DNA of 64,000 nt, taken from Adenanthera pavonina (lineage: Eukaryota > Streptophyta > Magnoliopsida > Fabales > Fabaceae). The translations under genes were made by a program, and so were the position numbers. The stretch lies in assembly GCA_026686845.1 (NCBI GenBank), contig JAIVEN010000015.1, forward strand, positions 7,731,501 to 7,795,500, given 5' to 3'. How positions within the stretch are numbered: position 1 is the stretch's first letter; each line of letters starts with the position of its first letter. Below, piece by piece: positions 1-11,600 of the stretch. The notes beneath the pieces are model-generated. The model saw only the letters and a program-made list of their open reading frames with translations, made no database searches and was not told the DNA's origin.

Positions 1-47
1 AGAATGCAAAGAAGCAAACTCTATAGAGCCTGATTAACCACACCCAC

Positions 48-1249
48 CTCACCAATTCCCATGAACGCCCGAATGACAAGTAGGAATGGCAACCCAAGTT
101 TTGCAGCAACAGGAGTGAGGGCAGTGGCAATGGACCACCAAACTACGCCAAATCCCAGCACCTGCTTTCCTCCCACCATATCTGCCCATATTCCACCAGC
201 AATCTGCGACCAATGTCTATGATTCAGAGTCATGAACTTTAAGTTCATATTTATATGTACACAAGTAAGAAAAATCACTAATCAAACTTATGTTCATGAG
301 TATTAACTTTTTACCTGAGTGAGCATGTAGCCCCAGAAAAAAGAAGATTGTATTAGACCAACAGTGCTGGGATTCCAATTGTACTCCGCTGACATAGGAA
401 GTATGGCAATGCTCATATTTACCTGCCAATGTGGAAGAAATGGAAATACTAAGAGTATGATTAAATTGAAAAATTGAAGCCTTCTAATGGCATGCAAGGC
501 AGGGGCGATATTACTTTGTGAGATTGCTGGATTGAACCATGAATATTCTTTTTCTTTTAACGTGATGAATGAGACCAACATAGGTATCAGCAATTGAAAT
601 CAAATTTTTCAAACCTACGCATTCACTTTCGCCGTCGATGCCATGACAAAAATAGAAAATTAAGCTTCCATAGCCTCAAAAACCAAATTATTTTTTTATT
701 GTCTACTTTAGCAACTAATAACAGCGAGTAATGCTACTATAGCTACTCACATCAAAATTACAAACTGCATTTTGTACACATTTATAGCATGCTTAATGGC
801 AAAAACAATACTACCACATACGCAGCAAACCAGTGAGAGAAGTTTACTCTATCCATATTGCAGAGAATAAACGCAGCAAAGCACAGGAGCACAATGACCC
901 ATCTCCTGGGGAACTCTTCCCACCACGGCCGCACATTATCCAATTCCACCTTCTCACCGACAACGTTGCCCACAACATCTCCGAACTTCACCGATTCGGG
1001 TACGGATTCGGAGATATCATATGGCTCGGATTTGACATCTTCCCACACTTTCCCAGCTCCCCTCTCGCCGGAACTTCGCGTGGGAACACGGAAGTGCGGA
1101 GCATGCGAAGCTAATCGCAGCCAACACAACGAGGGATGGGCGGTTATGTGTTTCACATCGGAGACAAAGGGTTTTCTGGAAACGGAGAGGGCAGAGGAAG
1201 GTGCTTTCGGAGTGAGAGGATAAGGGGAGAGCAGAACTCTGGCGTTCAT
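48..1249 (-). CDS. PHT4;1: PHT4;1/ANTR1-like plastid phosphate transporter, copy 1 (5' part, runs off left edge)
   Basis: Three exons are visible on the minus strand: 848-1249 (402 bp, starts MNARVLL), 315-422 (108 bp) and 48-203 (156 bp). All introns are phase 0 with GT-AG ends, and the exon lengths equal those of copy 2 at 23754-28762. The remaining exons lie left of base 1. The product belongs to the major facilitator superfamily, PHT4 (anion/Na-phosphate transporter) group. The first ~60 residues are Ser/Arg-rich and fit a plastid transit peptide; the membrane part begins at PWWEEFPRRWVIVLLC, followed by NMDR-VNMSIAILPMS and the MFS loop motif GGIWADMVGGKQVLGFG. The family member is known to move phosphate across thylakoid membranes in Arabidopsis; the same role here is inferred. 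Exons 2-3 differ from copy 2 at only 4 of 88 residues, whereas the transit-peptide region is clearly diverged. No break is visible in the part seen. Confidence 0.9.
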
Positions 1250-2400
1250 GGGGTTGAGTCCTGCAAGACCAGTGAACTCTTCACCACTCCTCTGGTGGAC
1301 ATGGTCTCAAGAGGATATTTAAGAGCACTGGCTTTCGTTTTGACACGTAGTGGCACAGGACTCTATTCTCAAGTGTAACAATTATGACAGACAGAATATA
1401 ACTTCCTCAATTATTGATAATTAATCTGAAGATTTAATTTTTATATTTTTTTAGTATGAATTTTTAATAAAATTATAATTTAAATTTTAATAAAAAAAAT
1501 AATCACGTAATTTGAGCATGAGACATGTAAACAAATCTAACAATTTTCATTTATGAAAGAAGTCTTCAAGTTTGATTCTTGGTAAAAATTACAAAAAATT
1601 ATTTTTATTTGGGTAAAAAAATACTTAAATATAATCAAATTAAATAAATATATCAAAGTAAAAATAATTTAAATATACAAATTGTAAAATGAATAATTAA
1701 TATTTTAAGTTTCAACATTAATTCCTTATATTTGGAATCAAAATACTAAAAAAATTTCTTATATATTAGACTAGAGAGAGTAATTTTTAATGCTCTTATT
1801 TTCTTTTATTGTTATTGAAAGGTAAAATTTTTAAAAATTATTAATATTATTTTAAAAATTATAAAGTGACAAATGTTTTAAAAGATAGTAAAAAGGTAAA
1901 AGTAAGAATTATTTTGAAATTAAGAGAATATTAATTATGAGCACACCAAATAAAAAACTTAAGAATTTTTAATATAAAAAATGAAAAAAATTCAATTTAA
2001 TATAATGCTGCAGCAATTTTAAAGTATTGCTAACGCTCGCTTGTCACATGTTATACTTTTTTTATTTTTAAATTACTCAAATGGTAATGTTAGCATTACA
2101 ATTTTTTCTAACAATTTTTTGTTCCACAAATTGTAATGGTATAAATGTACTATTACAATTTCTTTTGATAGAAAAATTTTTTTCAATAATACAAATCATA
2201 ATGTCTGATTATGATTTTTTTTTTAATATGTATAAAAAGAAAATGGATTATCACATTACAACTTCTAAAAGTGTTGTATTTGAGTAAATATTTTTGTGAT
2301 TATTGTGTTTTAGTAATTTTTTTTATTGTTATATTTCGATCAAAAAGCCTGTCAACGAAAATCACAAATAAATGCTAAATAAGATTACAATATATATCAA
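1250..2400. other. Intergenic, AT-rich, no gene
   Basis: The upstream region of PHT4;1 copy 1 occupies roughly the first few hundred bases. The rest is A/T-rich sequence in which I see no coding exon or recognisable transposon end. Confidence 0.5.
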
Positions 2401-2424
2401 AATAGTAGATTTGGCTTATCCAAG

Positions 2425-2530
2425 AAGCCAACAATTTGGCTTCTACAACAAGCCAAGTTGAATTCCTCAATTTGGCTTCTTCAAGGAATCAACAATTTGA
2501 CTTCTATCAAAAGCCAACCCTTTGTCTCCT
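2425..2530. repeat. Short degenerate direct repeats containing AATTTGGCTTCT
   Basis: The words caatttggcttctacaa, caatttggcttcttcaa and caatttgacttctatcaa recur within about 100 bases, interleaved with the reverse complement gaagccaa, so the stretch could also fold into small hairpins. No function is suggested by the sequence. Confidence 0.5.
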
Positions 2531-2537
2531 TCTTATT

Positions 2538-2836
2538 TTGATTATTTCATAATCTACTTTTTGTCAACTACTTCACCTCCCTTCTATTGCAAATCTCCCT
2601 CCCTCCCTCCCTCCCTCCCTCTTGCTTGCCATCTTTCACCATTTATTTCATAATCTACTTTTTTTCGACCACTTCACCTCCCTTCTATTGCAAATCTCTC
2701 TCCCTCCCTCCCTCCCTCTTGCTTGCCATCTTTCACCATTTATTTCATAATCTACTTTTTTTCGACTACTTTACCTCCCTTCTATTGCAAATCTCTCTCT
2801 CTCCCTCCCTCCCTCTTGCTTGCCATCTTTCGCCAA
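2538..2836. repeat. 97-bp minisatellite with CCCT runs, about 3 copies
   Basis: The block cataatctacttttt - cacctcccttctattgcaaatc - (CCCT)n - cttgcttgccatctttc occurs three times. The word gcttgcc lies at 2624, 2721 and 2818, giving an exact 97-bp spacing. Each unit carries a run of TCCC/CTCC repeats whose length differs between copies (longest at about 2596-2620). On the minus strand this is a GGGAGGGAGGGAGGG tract, a textbook G-quadruplex sequence. Open frames rich in Ser/Pro/Leu here are products of the repeat, not genes. Confidence 0.85.
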
Positions 2837-3389
2837 TATCCATTTAGATCCACACTATCTATTTCAATTAGTCCAAGAACAGAGGATATGTCAATGGTAA
2901 GGTTGTACCAATATCATAATTTGCGTGCTTCAACGATTTTAAGTATTTGTTAATGCAAGGTTACATGTACCTGGTGGAGGCTCTGGTAAAAGACGGATGG
3001 TAGATGACTTAAGTGTTGCATATGGAGATCAACATTGGCCTCTTAGTTACCATCTTCATATCCTCCCCATATCATCTTTTTTCTGGAGTTTTTTTTCATT
3101 CTTTGTTTAATATGATATTTTTTTTATAAAAAGGCGGAAATGCATTAATATGATATTCTTTTGCACAAAAACCTCAATAAGCCAGATAATCTTGAAAAGA
3201 AAGACTAAGATGCTGGAAATAATAATTTATTTGAAGCAGGAATGGGCCTGCGATGAATCGGGTATTAGAAAGTTGGTGCAAGGAAAATCAAGAAGCTCAT
3301 TTGCATTTAAAGCCAAAACTAGCACACATCATAGAATGGTTTGTCGAGAAGCAGGTGTAAGAAAATACCAGGGGAAGGAAATTTACATG

Positions 3390-3557
3390 TCAATAAATTA
3401 ACAAGTTGTCTATAAGTCTCCCATTTTTTCCAGATGGATTAATTAGACCCTTCTCCTTCAATGTCTTTAGAGATACCTCTTCTCCATACTTCAATCCAGC
3501 ATCTTTTATATCCCTCAAATTTACATGGACATAATTGGGTAATCCAACATGCATACC
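3390..3557 (-). pseudogene. Fragment of nuclear gene for plastid ribosomal protein L15
   Basis: Read on the minus strand, 3557-3390 gives 55 codons and a stop. It contains GLPNYVHVNLRDIKDAGLK and EEVSLKTLKEKGLINPSG, which match the central region of plastid-targeted L15 (family pattern GLPKYLPVNLKDIETAGF...EVSLETLKxKGLINPSG). After PSG the family continues with RERKLPLKILG, but here the sequence changes and stops after a few residues. The preceding GlyArg-rich N-terminal part and the C-terminal half are not found nearby. It is therefore a truncated copy, probably an exon dragged here by a transposon or an old duplication. There is no promoter or start that would make it a gene. Confidence 0.75.
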
Positions 3558-4290
3558 TTATCAAACCAAAAATAGAAAAACAAGGGGAATCAATATATGG
3601 TTCCTAAAGAAATATACAAACAAATGAACTTGACCTAATTTAAAACAAATCATATAACTATACTAGCTTTTGTTTTTTGGCACTTAACCTGGTGGAAGGT
3701 GTATGAATAATTGTACGTATACATAAGCATGAAACATCAACTGATACATGAAAAATATGTCTAAACCATATCATTAAATATGCCTCTCATCACAAAATCT
3801 ATTTAATTTTCTTAAATATGAAATCAATTCATGTGTTGCTAGTCTTTTTCAATTTTAAACATTGTCTTAAACATAAACAAATATTGATCTATTAAATAGT
3901 TTTCCTATCAACAACAATCAAGAATTAACATGCTATACCATACATGTACCACTACTACAAAAATTGTCTTTAATATATTGGTTATTTGCATTGGCTAAAA
4001 AAAACAAATATAAAATTATGACCGGTGGCAGTTTTATAAATAAATTTCTCAATTTATATCTTTCTACATCAGTTTTATTAAAAATTGATGTAAATATATT
4101 CATCCTAATAAAATTTATACTAGTGGAACTAAATAAAATTATAATTATCTAATACAATAAATTACAATATATTTTAATATTCATTTTTATTATTTATGTT
4201 GGTTTTTTATTGAGAAATCAATATAAATTTGCAACAATATAATTCTTTAAAAATATTCATAAGATTTATTATATCTAACTAAATAAAAAT

Positions 4291-4562
4291 TACTCTCTCT
4301 GTTCCAGTTTATAGTGCATTTTTAACTACCGCACACAGACCAAGACAATAATTAATAACTAACAAAATTTCTCATCTTTTCTCAAATTACCCTCATTAAA
4401 TGCTTTGAGAATGAAATATTTTAATAATAAACAAATATTTAGGTTTATTAATTAGGGACAATCTTGGAAAGAGAAAAAAATTATACTACGTAATCCGTAA
4501 AGTGCACTATATTATGAAACATTAATTTCTCAAAAAAGTACACTATATAGCGAAACGGAGTA
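4291..4562. mobile_element. Stowaway-like MITE inside the CACTA element
   Basis: Flanked by TA dinucleotides. It begins CTCTCTCTGTTCCAG and ends with CGAAACGGAG, the inverted form. It is nearly the same sequence as the copy at 55768-56039, including the shared words ACCGCACACAGACC/ATCGCACACAGACC and ACTACGTAATCCGTAAAGTG. It sits between the left subterminal repeats of the CACTA element, so it inserted later. Confidence 0.85.
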
Positions 4563-4967
4563 ATATATATTAATTCTTTAAAACTAAATAAAAAGATTTA
4601 AGTAATATAAAACTATATGATTTAATTAATTTTTATATTGTAATATTTGTACACAAGTATAATTAAATATATTTTTAATATATATTTAATATTTATATCG
4701 ATTTTTTAATTAAAAACCGATGTAACTCCATTTATATAGATAAAAAAAACTGGTATATATTGGTTTTTATAATATTTATATTGGTTCTTATAAAAAAACC
4801 GATGTAATCATTAAAACCCCCGTGTCGAGATGCCTTAAAATTTGACATTCCCTCCATTTGAAAAATTGCTTTTTCTCTCTTCCTCCCACGTGGTCTCCTA
4901 CCTCCGTAGTCCCTCTCTGTTTCTTTTCTCTCTCCTTCGAAAACCCACACTCAGCTTTCGTCTCCTG

Positions 4968-5320
4968 CCCTGTTTGGATACAAGAAATAAATATTTATGG
5001 GGATCTATAAGTGCTTATATAATGGAATTACCAAATGAAAATAATTTTTTAATAAGCATTTATGCCTCAAATAAGTACTTATAAAAGAAGCTGATTTTTT
5101 CAACTCATGATAATCACTTATTTCATTTTTTCTTCTCATTATCCACCCAATAATCACTTAAACTCCAATATCCAAACACATTTATTTTCTCAAAATCACT
5201 TATGAGATAAAAATATCCAAACACAAATCACTTTTGACATAATCACTTATTCTTATAATCACTTATGAATAATCACTTATCCTCATAATCACTTATACAT
5301 AATCTAATCCAAACACACCC
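4968..5320. mobile_element. hAT-like MITE rich in AATCACTTAT, inside the CACTA element
   Basis: Outer ends are GCCCTGTTTGGATA and TAATCCAAACACACCC, imperfect inverted repeats of the GTGTTTGGAT type common in hAT-derived MITEs. The interior repeats ATAATCACTTAT at least six times. A relative lies at 35096-35471. It interrupts the C/T-rich sequence at 4850-4970 and 5320-5420, splitting what looks like one captured leader. Confidence 0.6.
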
Positions 5321-6556
5321 TCCATTGAAAATCCATTTTGCCTTTTTTTCCTTCATTTCTGTCTCTCTTCGTGTTTCTTTCTCCTTCCACTCCAAAACCC
5401 ATAGCCCTCTTTGCCTCTATTGACGTCCCTTCATAAGCTCACTTCGACACCAATATTGATTTATATTCTTTACAGGTGGATTTTTGGTTTTTTCTTCTGT
5501 AAATTCTGGTTTATATTCTTTTTCCCCCCTCCAGGTAATAATTGCTAGAGTATTATAGAAATAAAACCATAGGAGATGCAGAAGAAAATCTTTTAACTTG
5601 CTCAATAGACTTATTTTCCTAGGGAATGAATCTATACTTGGTGACTTGCCTAACGTTTCTCTATATATATATGATTGACCCAAGCATGATATATTACTAG
5701 AGAGTTTGTATTGTGCCCAATAATTGTAGCTATGGTGTGTGCATTGTCTTTCCAAAAGAAACACTTGGTTCCCTAACTTGGCATGAGTTTGCTGCCACAG
5801 TTATCATATGAAAGAAGTGTGTCTTCTAATGCCTCTAAGTGGTTGTTTTCATCTATCTTAAATATTGCGGATTAGGGATCTTATGGTGTGAAATCACTTC
5901 TGGGATTTCTTGCTATGACATGCCTCATGTTAATATATAAGTTATGATGGGTGTTTTGGCTTAATTAAGAATTTTATCATGCATTCTGTTTTTAATTATT
6001 TGATTTGGAAGATCTAACCATCTTTACTAATATCGGCCAATAACATCTATTCTTATATTCATCATAATTTGGAGCTTTTCACTGCATATTGAAGAACTTT
6101 GCACTTGGAACTAGAGATCTACATGCTGATGTGTTTAATATGTATTTAGGCTTTGCAAACACCCAAAAGATTCTATACTTTTTTTTTCTTGATTGAAGAC
6201 ATCTATATATTTAGGCCTTGATTCCCATTATGGCGAGGATACTTGTGATTGCCGAATAAAAGCCAATCCTTTATTGACTATTGAGTTTTCTATTGGTTTT
6301 GACCATAAAATTCACTTATGATTTGCACATTTTACTCTGAATGGTAAATATTGACAGCAATATGGAAAATTGGAAATGTTGATAACCCAATTTCTTGCCT
6401 TTGAAAGGTTCAATTGGTCAACTATGAACTTTTCATTTTTACATTTCAGCTACATCATTGAAATGTTCACCTGTTGACATTTTGAAAATTGTGTTGATAT
6501 TTAAAGAAGAGTCTCTCAACTTTTTTCCATGTGTGGAATATTTCATTTGATTTCAG

Positions 6557-7082
6557 GGGTTCCAAATCCTCCACCTCTCCCTTTTCCTATATTTCCTATG
6601 CCACCAAGTAGCTATGGTAATGTGGTAGTAGGGGTTCTAGATCATTCTCTAGGAGAAATCCCTTAAAGAAATAATAACCACATGGGATTTCCAGGCGAAT
6701 TTCTTTTCTCTATTTAGAATTTTGTTTCTATAAAAAAAGTAGAGTTATTTACTATGTCTTCTCTTCCAGAATTTTATTATTTCCCAACATCACCACTAGA
6801 GCCATTCAAGGGCATGCCTTTCATTGCTCATGGCCCTCTTCCTGCCATGTTGCTCCTATTGCAGAACCTCCTTTAACGAATATGCTTGTGAACCAAATCG
6901 ATTATTACTTTAAGTAAAACAATTCTGCATTCTGTTGTTTATTTTTATCTATAAATACTTCATAATTTGAATTTTTTATTGCTTTTGACAGTGATGCTAA
7001 TCTAGTGAAAGATGAGTTTTTAAGATCCAACATGGATGAACAGGGTTGGGTTCCCATTACTTTGATAGCAAGCTTCCATCAG
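6557..7082 (+). pseudogene. LARP1-like (La-motif) gene fragment captured in the CACTA element
   Basis: Three pseudo-exons on the plus strand are bounded by splice-like sites: about 6557-6720 (after TTTCAG; Pro-rich, GVPNPPPLPFPIFPMPPSS, then stops), 6770-6913 (YYFPTSPLEPFKGMPFIA...) and 6992-7082 (SDANLVKDEFLRSNMDEQGW, VPITLIASFHQ, then GTAAGT). Joined, exons 2 and 3 cover the start of a La motif (LVNQIDYYF-SDANLVKDEF), the RNA-binding domain of La-related proteins such as plant LARP1. The copy is broken: a frameshift in exon 2 after PLPAML, and the exon-2 donor reads TTTAA-GTAAAA where AG-GT is expected. The rest of the La motif is not seen downstream. Introns are retained, so the capture was from genomic DNA and not from an mRNA. 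Confidence 0.75.
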
Positions 7083-8699
7083 GTAAGTTAATTGTGTTAA
7101 TTAAGCAATACTTTCATCACTTTTACCTTAGGTTCTTTGAACATATTTTGTCCACAAGTCTGTAATATTTTTGGTGAAGTGTTATTCTAGAATATATTTA
7201 TATATATTTATAATATTGACCTTTGATCTATCCCGGTTGCATGGCTAAATAATTTGTAGTTTTGTATACATGATTGCTTCTAGTGGCTATTTTTAAGATT
7301 ATTACATTTGAAGTTTTTTCCTTAACAAGTTGACACCATGATGCTTATTTCTTTGCAAGTAGTAATAGTGGATCAAATTGAGGGCAATATACAAAAGCAT
7401 CACAGAACTGAAAAATTAGAATGGATTATTTTCCTTGGTGCATATTTGGAAATATTCTTATGTTGAATTGCCTAATCTTAAATCCTTTGTACTTAATATA
7501 TTTGGCATAACCCTACTTGATGGCTACTTGGCTGTATATCTCACAAGTAAAATGAGTAAGTTTTTTTTAATATCTTTATAATGAATAATCCACCTTTGGT
7601 AATGTTGTCTGGTTGAAGTGTGCAAACTTGATTTGGTTATTTAAAATAGTTTATGACTCATTCTTGCATCTCCCATACATCAAGCTTGATATTTCCTGTT
7701 TTTAGTTGCATACTATACATTTTTTCAACCTGTTGTATGTGTGAGATTTTTATAAGTATGAAAATTATATTACTATAATCCATATATTTTCTTTATTGTC
7801 ATATTCTTTGAAATATTTATGTTGAATATATAGTTATATACAATGTTCTTAATATTTAAAGAAGAATCTCTCAACTTTTTGTCCTATTGGATGTGGATGC
7901 AGGGAGTGGAAGTAGGAGCACTAACGTGGTAGTTATTCTTCTTGCAATCAAGGACAATGACAAAGTCGTAATGTTTTATTACTAGACCCATAGCTGTTTT
8001 ATTTTAACTAGTTTAGTATTTTGGGTATATAGATAAGATGCAAGACCCATATGTTTTACTACTAGAACTGGTTTATTTTTGTTTAGTATTTTGGGAATAG
8101 TTAAGGATATTTTAGTGTGATATTGGAAATATGATATTTTAGTATGAGACTTATATGAATTTTACAATTTCCATTAATTCTATTGAATCATCTTTTGGGA
8201 TATAGCTCTAGTGAAAGTTCACTTTAAATATATACTCAACAATCATTTTTGGCATTATAACTATTATGGCTATAAAATTTGCTCAACTATTTTGAAAATT
8301 TGGTTGTAAATATAGATCTAGATATATATTACATATATTTTGGTGTAAAAAAAATCAAAGTCATGCCTATTTTTTAATAAAACCAATATAAAAAAGCATA
8401 TCTTTCTATATCAATTTTGTATTAAAAATCGATGTAAAAGCATTTTTTTTACATTGGTTTTGTGTTAAAAACCTACGTAAAAGTAATTCTTTTATATCCA
8501 TAAAAAATAGATATAATATTACTTTTACATCGGTTAAAAAATAGATGTAAAAGCAATTTTTTCTACATCGCCTACTTTTACATAATTTTTAAAACCAATT
8601 TAGAAAAACTAAAATAACCGATGTAAATTGGGGTTCACTTTCAAAACTGATTTAAAAAGACTAAAGTAACCAATATATATTGAATTTTGTATGATAGTA

Positions 8700-11600
8700 T
8701 ATTACCACTTGCTCAATTTTTGGCTAAGGGACCTATTGTGTGTGGGATCCCAAATCATAGTTGTCGCCGTTGAGGAGGCCGTCCAAGAAGAGTAGTTTGA
8801 CAGGGTCTTTGTCAAAGCCCTGGAAGTTTTGAAAATCTACTCTCAAGAAGCCGTAACAATGGGAAGGTACCGCTTGGGAAGAGGTTTCTCGAACTATGGT
8901 CCTTTTGGCACAAGGGAGAGGGAATGGAAAGGTGAGAAAAATATTGTTATCCATTGTTTGGTACAGCTGAAAGGAATAAAGAATGGGAATGAGGTTAGGA
9001 GTCAAGAGGAGTCAACTTTGGAATCCATAGATAAAAAAATTTTTGAGCTAAAATGAAGGAATGGCACTGTACAAGATGGAATTTTGATCAAAATATTCAA
9101 AATACCCTTTTTTTCCGGTGGCTCATACCTCTGTTAATCATCTTCACACACCACTATCGACAAACATCCAACAACACCAGAGTGGCTGAAGGCCGATGCC
9201 AGCCTCCGACCTTGGTTTATAGGTCTACTATGAAAACTTACAAATTTGTTCATCATCTTTAGATATGCTCCTCTATGTTTGTTGATCTGTTCATCATCCT
9301 TATTGCTCCTTTGTGATTGCAGCTAACAGTGATGGTGTACCCCTCTTCTTCTCCAGATCTAGTTAGTAGCTAGTGACGATGGTGCATCCTCTTCCTCCAA
9401 CAATGATGACTACTATATTGAAGAAAAGAAGAAAGAGAAATAATTGGCCTATTTGAAGAAAAGAAGAAAGAGTAGATCGTGAATCAAATGAGGATGGATA
9501 TGAATGGAAGGTGAAGGGAATTTATCGAGTGCGTGTATCCGACAAAGGAGGAGGAGGAAGGATGAGAGACAGAGAGACTGTGCTCACATCTTTGAAGAAA
9601 TCACTAGGATGAAGACTAAGGGCAAAAATACCAACATTTTTTTTTTTTGTTAGTCTCTTCTACTGGAAAATGGTCTGCTCGAAAAGAGAGAAAGGACTTT
9701 TTTGAATTTTTTTTTTAGATGGGATAATATTGGCATTTCACATTATTATGTAAATACTAAATAAAAATTATGTTAGGATATTATCTTTTTTTTTCATATC
9801 AAAACATACTTTACGACTTCAATTTCTATTGTCATTTCCATTTTTTTAAAAATGTTTCTATTATACCAAATAAGGCCTAAAAAGTAAAGGAAAAGAAACG
9901 TGTGGTAGATGATTAAAAAGAAATTCATTCAATAATATTTATATTATTTTGAGAGTCAAAAGGGATGATAAGCTTCTATAATGATATAAGGAGAGATTTT
10001 TTACATTTTAATAATGTAAAGTCCAATATTCATAATTACTTATTCAAATTATTATAAATTTTATATTTTTATCCAAACCCAATAGATTTGGAATTGCAAG
10101 ACAAAATAATAATAATCAAATAATACTAAACTCTAATAAAGCAAAACGGATTTCTCTAAAATCACAATCATTATCATTAACGGAAGAATCTCAAATCAAA
10201 ATTCATCTGTTCACTTTTACTTTATTTGTGTGCAATTGTATATTGGGACAAAAAACTTCGTATTTGATGCAAATCAACAAACAAAAACAAAAGTAATTTC
10301 ATTTCAAATTTTGGGGTATTGAAACGAGATAATACAAAAGATTTTGTGTATTGCACAAGGTTAAAGCCTCTAGTTAAGTAAAAAAAGAAAACAAAGGGCT
10401 GAAGTGAACAAAAGACTCTATGGAAGTAAAATATTTGGACTGGACCTTTTCCAAACACAAGTTATTGGGCCTAAAGAAGACCAATAAATTAGTGGATTCA
10501 GAGCCCACGAACTGTAGGACGGAAGGATTAAGTTAATCCATAGGGCATGATCTGGGATCTGTCCCAAAGTAAATATAGGCTTCACGTCACATATTTTTTC
10601 AGGCCCAAAAAGAAATGTCTCAGAAATTTTTAGACCTTTTATGTGGAGATGGAATGATTGGCGAGTCAAGCCAATGACAAAAATAAAAACATTTAAGTAT
10701 GTCATACTGATATCCACTAATATTATGTTCATAATAGTTGGTTTGGTCTTACTGAGTCTATTTTAAAATTTTTCATGTTCTGAAATTAAAAAAATGACTT
10801 TTTTTTTTTAAATCTCCCAGTCCGCCAAACTAATAGTGGATGTTATTATGTTTTACTGATGATAAACATTAATCAATTACATTTAAGACATAAGTAAAGT
10901 CCTTGACTTGACAATGGATGGCAATCTCACTTTTAAATTGAGCCATCCTGACCGGCTGATCAATCAAACATATTGTAAAGAAGAGAAGTAATGGAAGTTT
11001 TTTGTGGGACCTTGTGCCATGAATAATAACCAGCACAACCACTGAGCCCACATTTTAAACCCTAAATAAATAACTCAAATGGGTGAGAAGAGTCTCTACA
11101 GGTTGTTGTCTGAAAGTACCATTCTATAATTACCAGAAATCATAGCCAACCAAGAAAAATGAGGTTCAATAATTGCCCCTCTCTGCCTGTGGCTCTCTCT
11201 TGAAACACATGCTTTCTTATCTATTATTATAAGCCCCCCCTGTTTTCTTTTTCCTGGAAAAGAGTACCATGAAGAAGCAATATTCAAGCTTTCACTTTCT
11301 AGCCATCATTGAGTTGAGGGGACCCTTTCGAAACTGGCATCATCTTCTGTAGTTTGCCTCGTACAACTTTCTCGGTCGTTGTTTCGATGGCAATTTAAAA
11401 AAAAAAAATTATTTTTTAGATTACTATATGAATGCTAGAATTAATTTTAAAAAAATTATTTAAAAATCTTCTTCCTTTTTTTTTTTTATATGTTTTGAGG
11501 TGTGAGACAAAAATGAACATCAGTTGTAGAAAACAAAAGAGGCTGTAATTATAGTGGGCATACTTTATGAATCAGATTCACCATCAATGTACAGGAGATA

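Larger units (their letters stand above)
3950..8699. mobile_element. Non-autonomous CACTA (En/Spm-like) element carrying gene fragments
   Basis: The left end reads CACTACTACAAAAATTG, the standard terminus of CACTA transposons. The right end near 8684-8699 (attttgtatgatagtat) is a degenerate version of the expected inverted end. Both ends are packed with subterminal repeats typical of the group: forms of ACCGATGTAA and TTACATCGGT at about 4030-4810 and again at 8370-8680, in both orientations. The ~3.5 kb between holds pieces of a host gene (LARP1-like, see 6557-7082) plus C/T-rich sequence at 4850-4970 and 5320-5420 that resembles a captured 5' untranslated region. No transposase reading frame is visible, so the element would depend on a partner for movement. 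The decayed right end suggests it is now fixed. Confidence 0.75.

Noticed and set aside
833..1378. Plus-strand open frames opposite exon 1 of PHT4;1 copy 1 (and likewise 28347-28781)
   Set aside because: They are antisense shadows of the coding exon; the minus strand carries the conserved protein and splice sites.
2587..2953. Ser/Pro/Leu-rich open frames
   Set aside because: Translation of the CCCT minisatellite.
3150..3401. Plus-strand frame with SSFAFKAKTSTHH
   Set aside because: A weak resemblance to the L15 stretch FKARAFS was considered, but it is on the opposite strand to the L15 fragment and does not continue.
8733..9005. Minus-strand open frame ending FDKDPVKLLFLDGLLNGDN
   Set aside because: Coding-like appearance, but no family recognised, no partner exons and no promoter; left as unexplained sequence.
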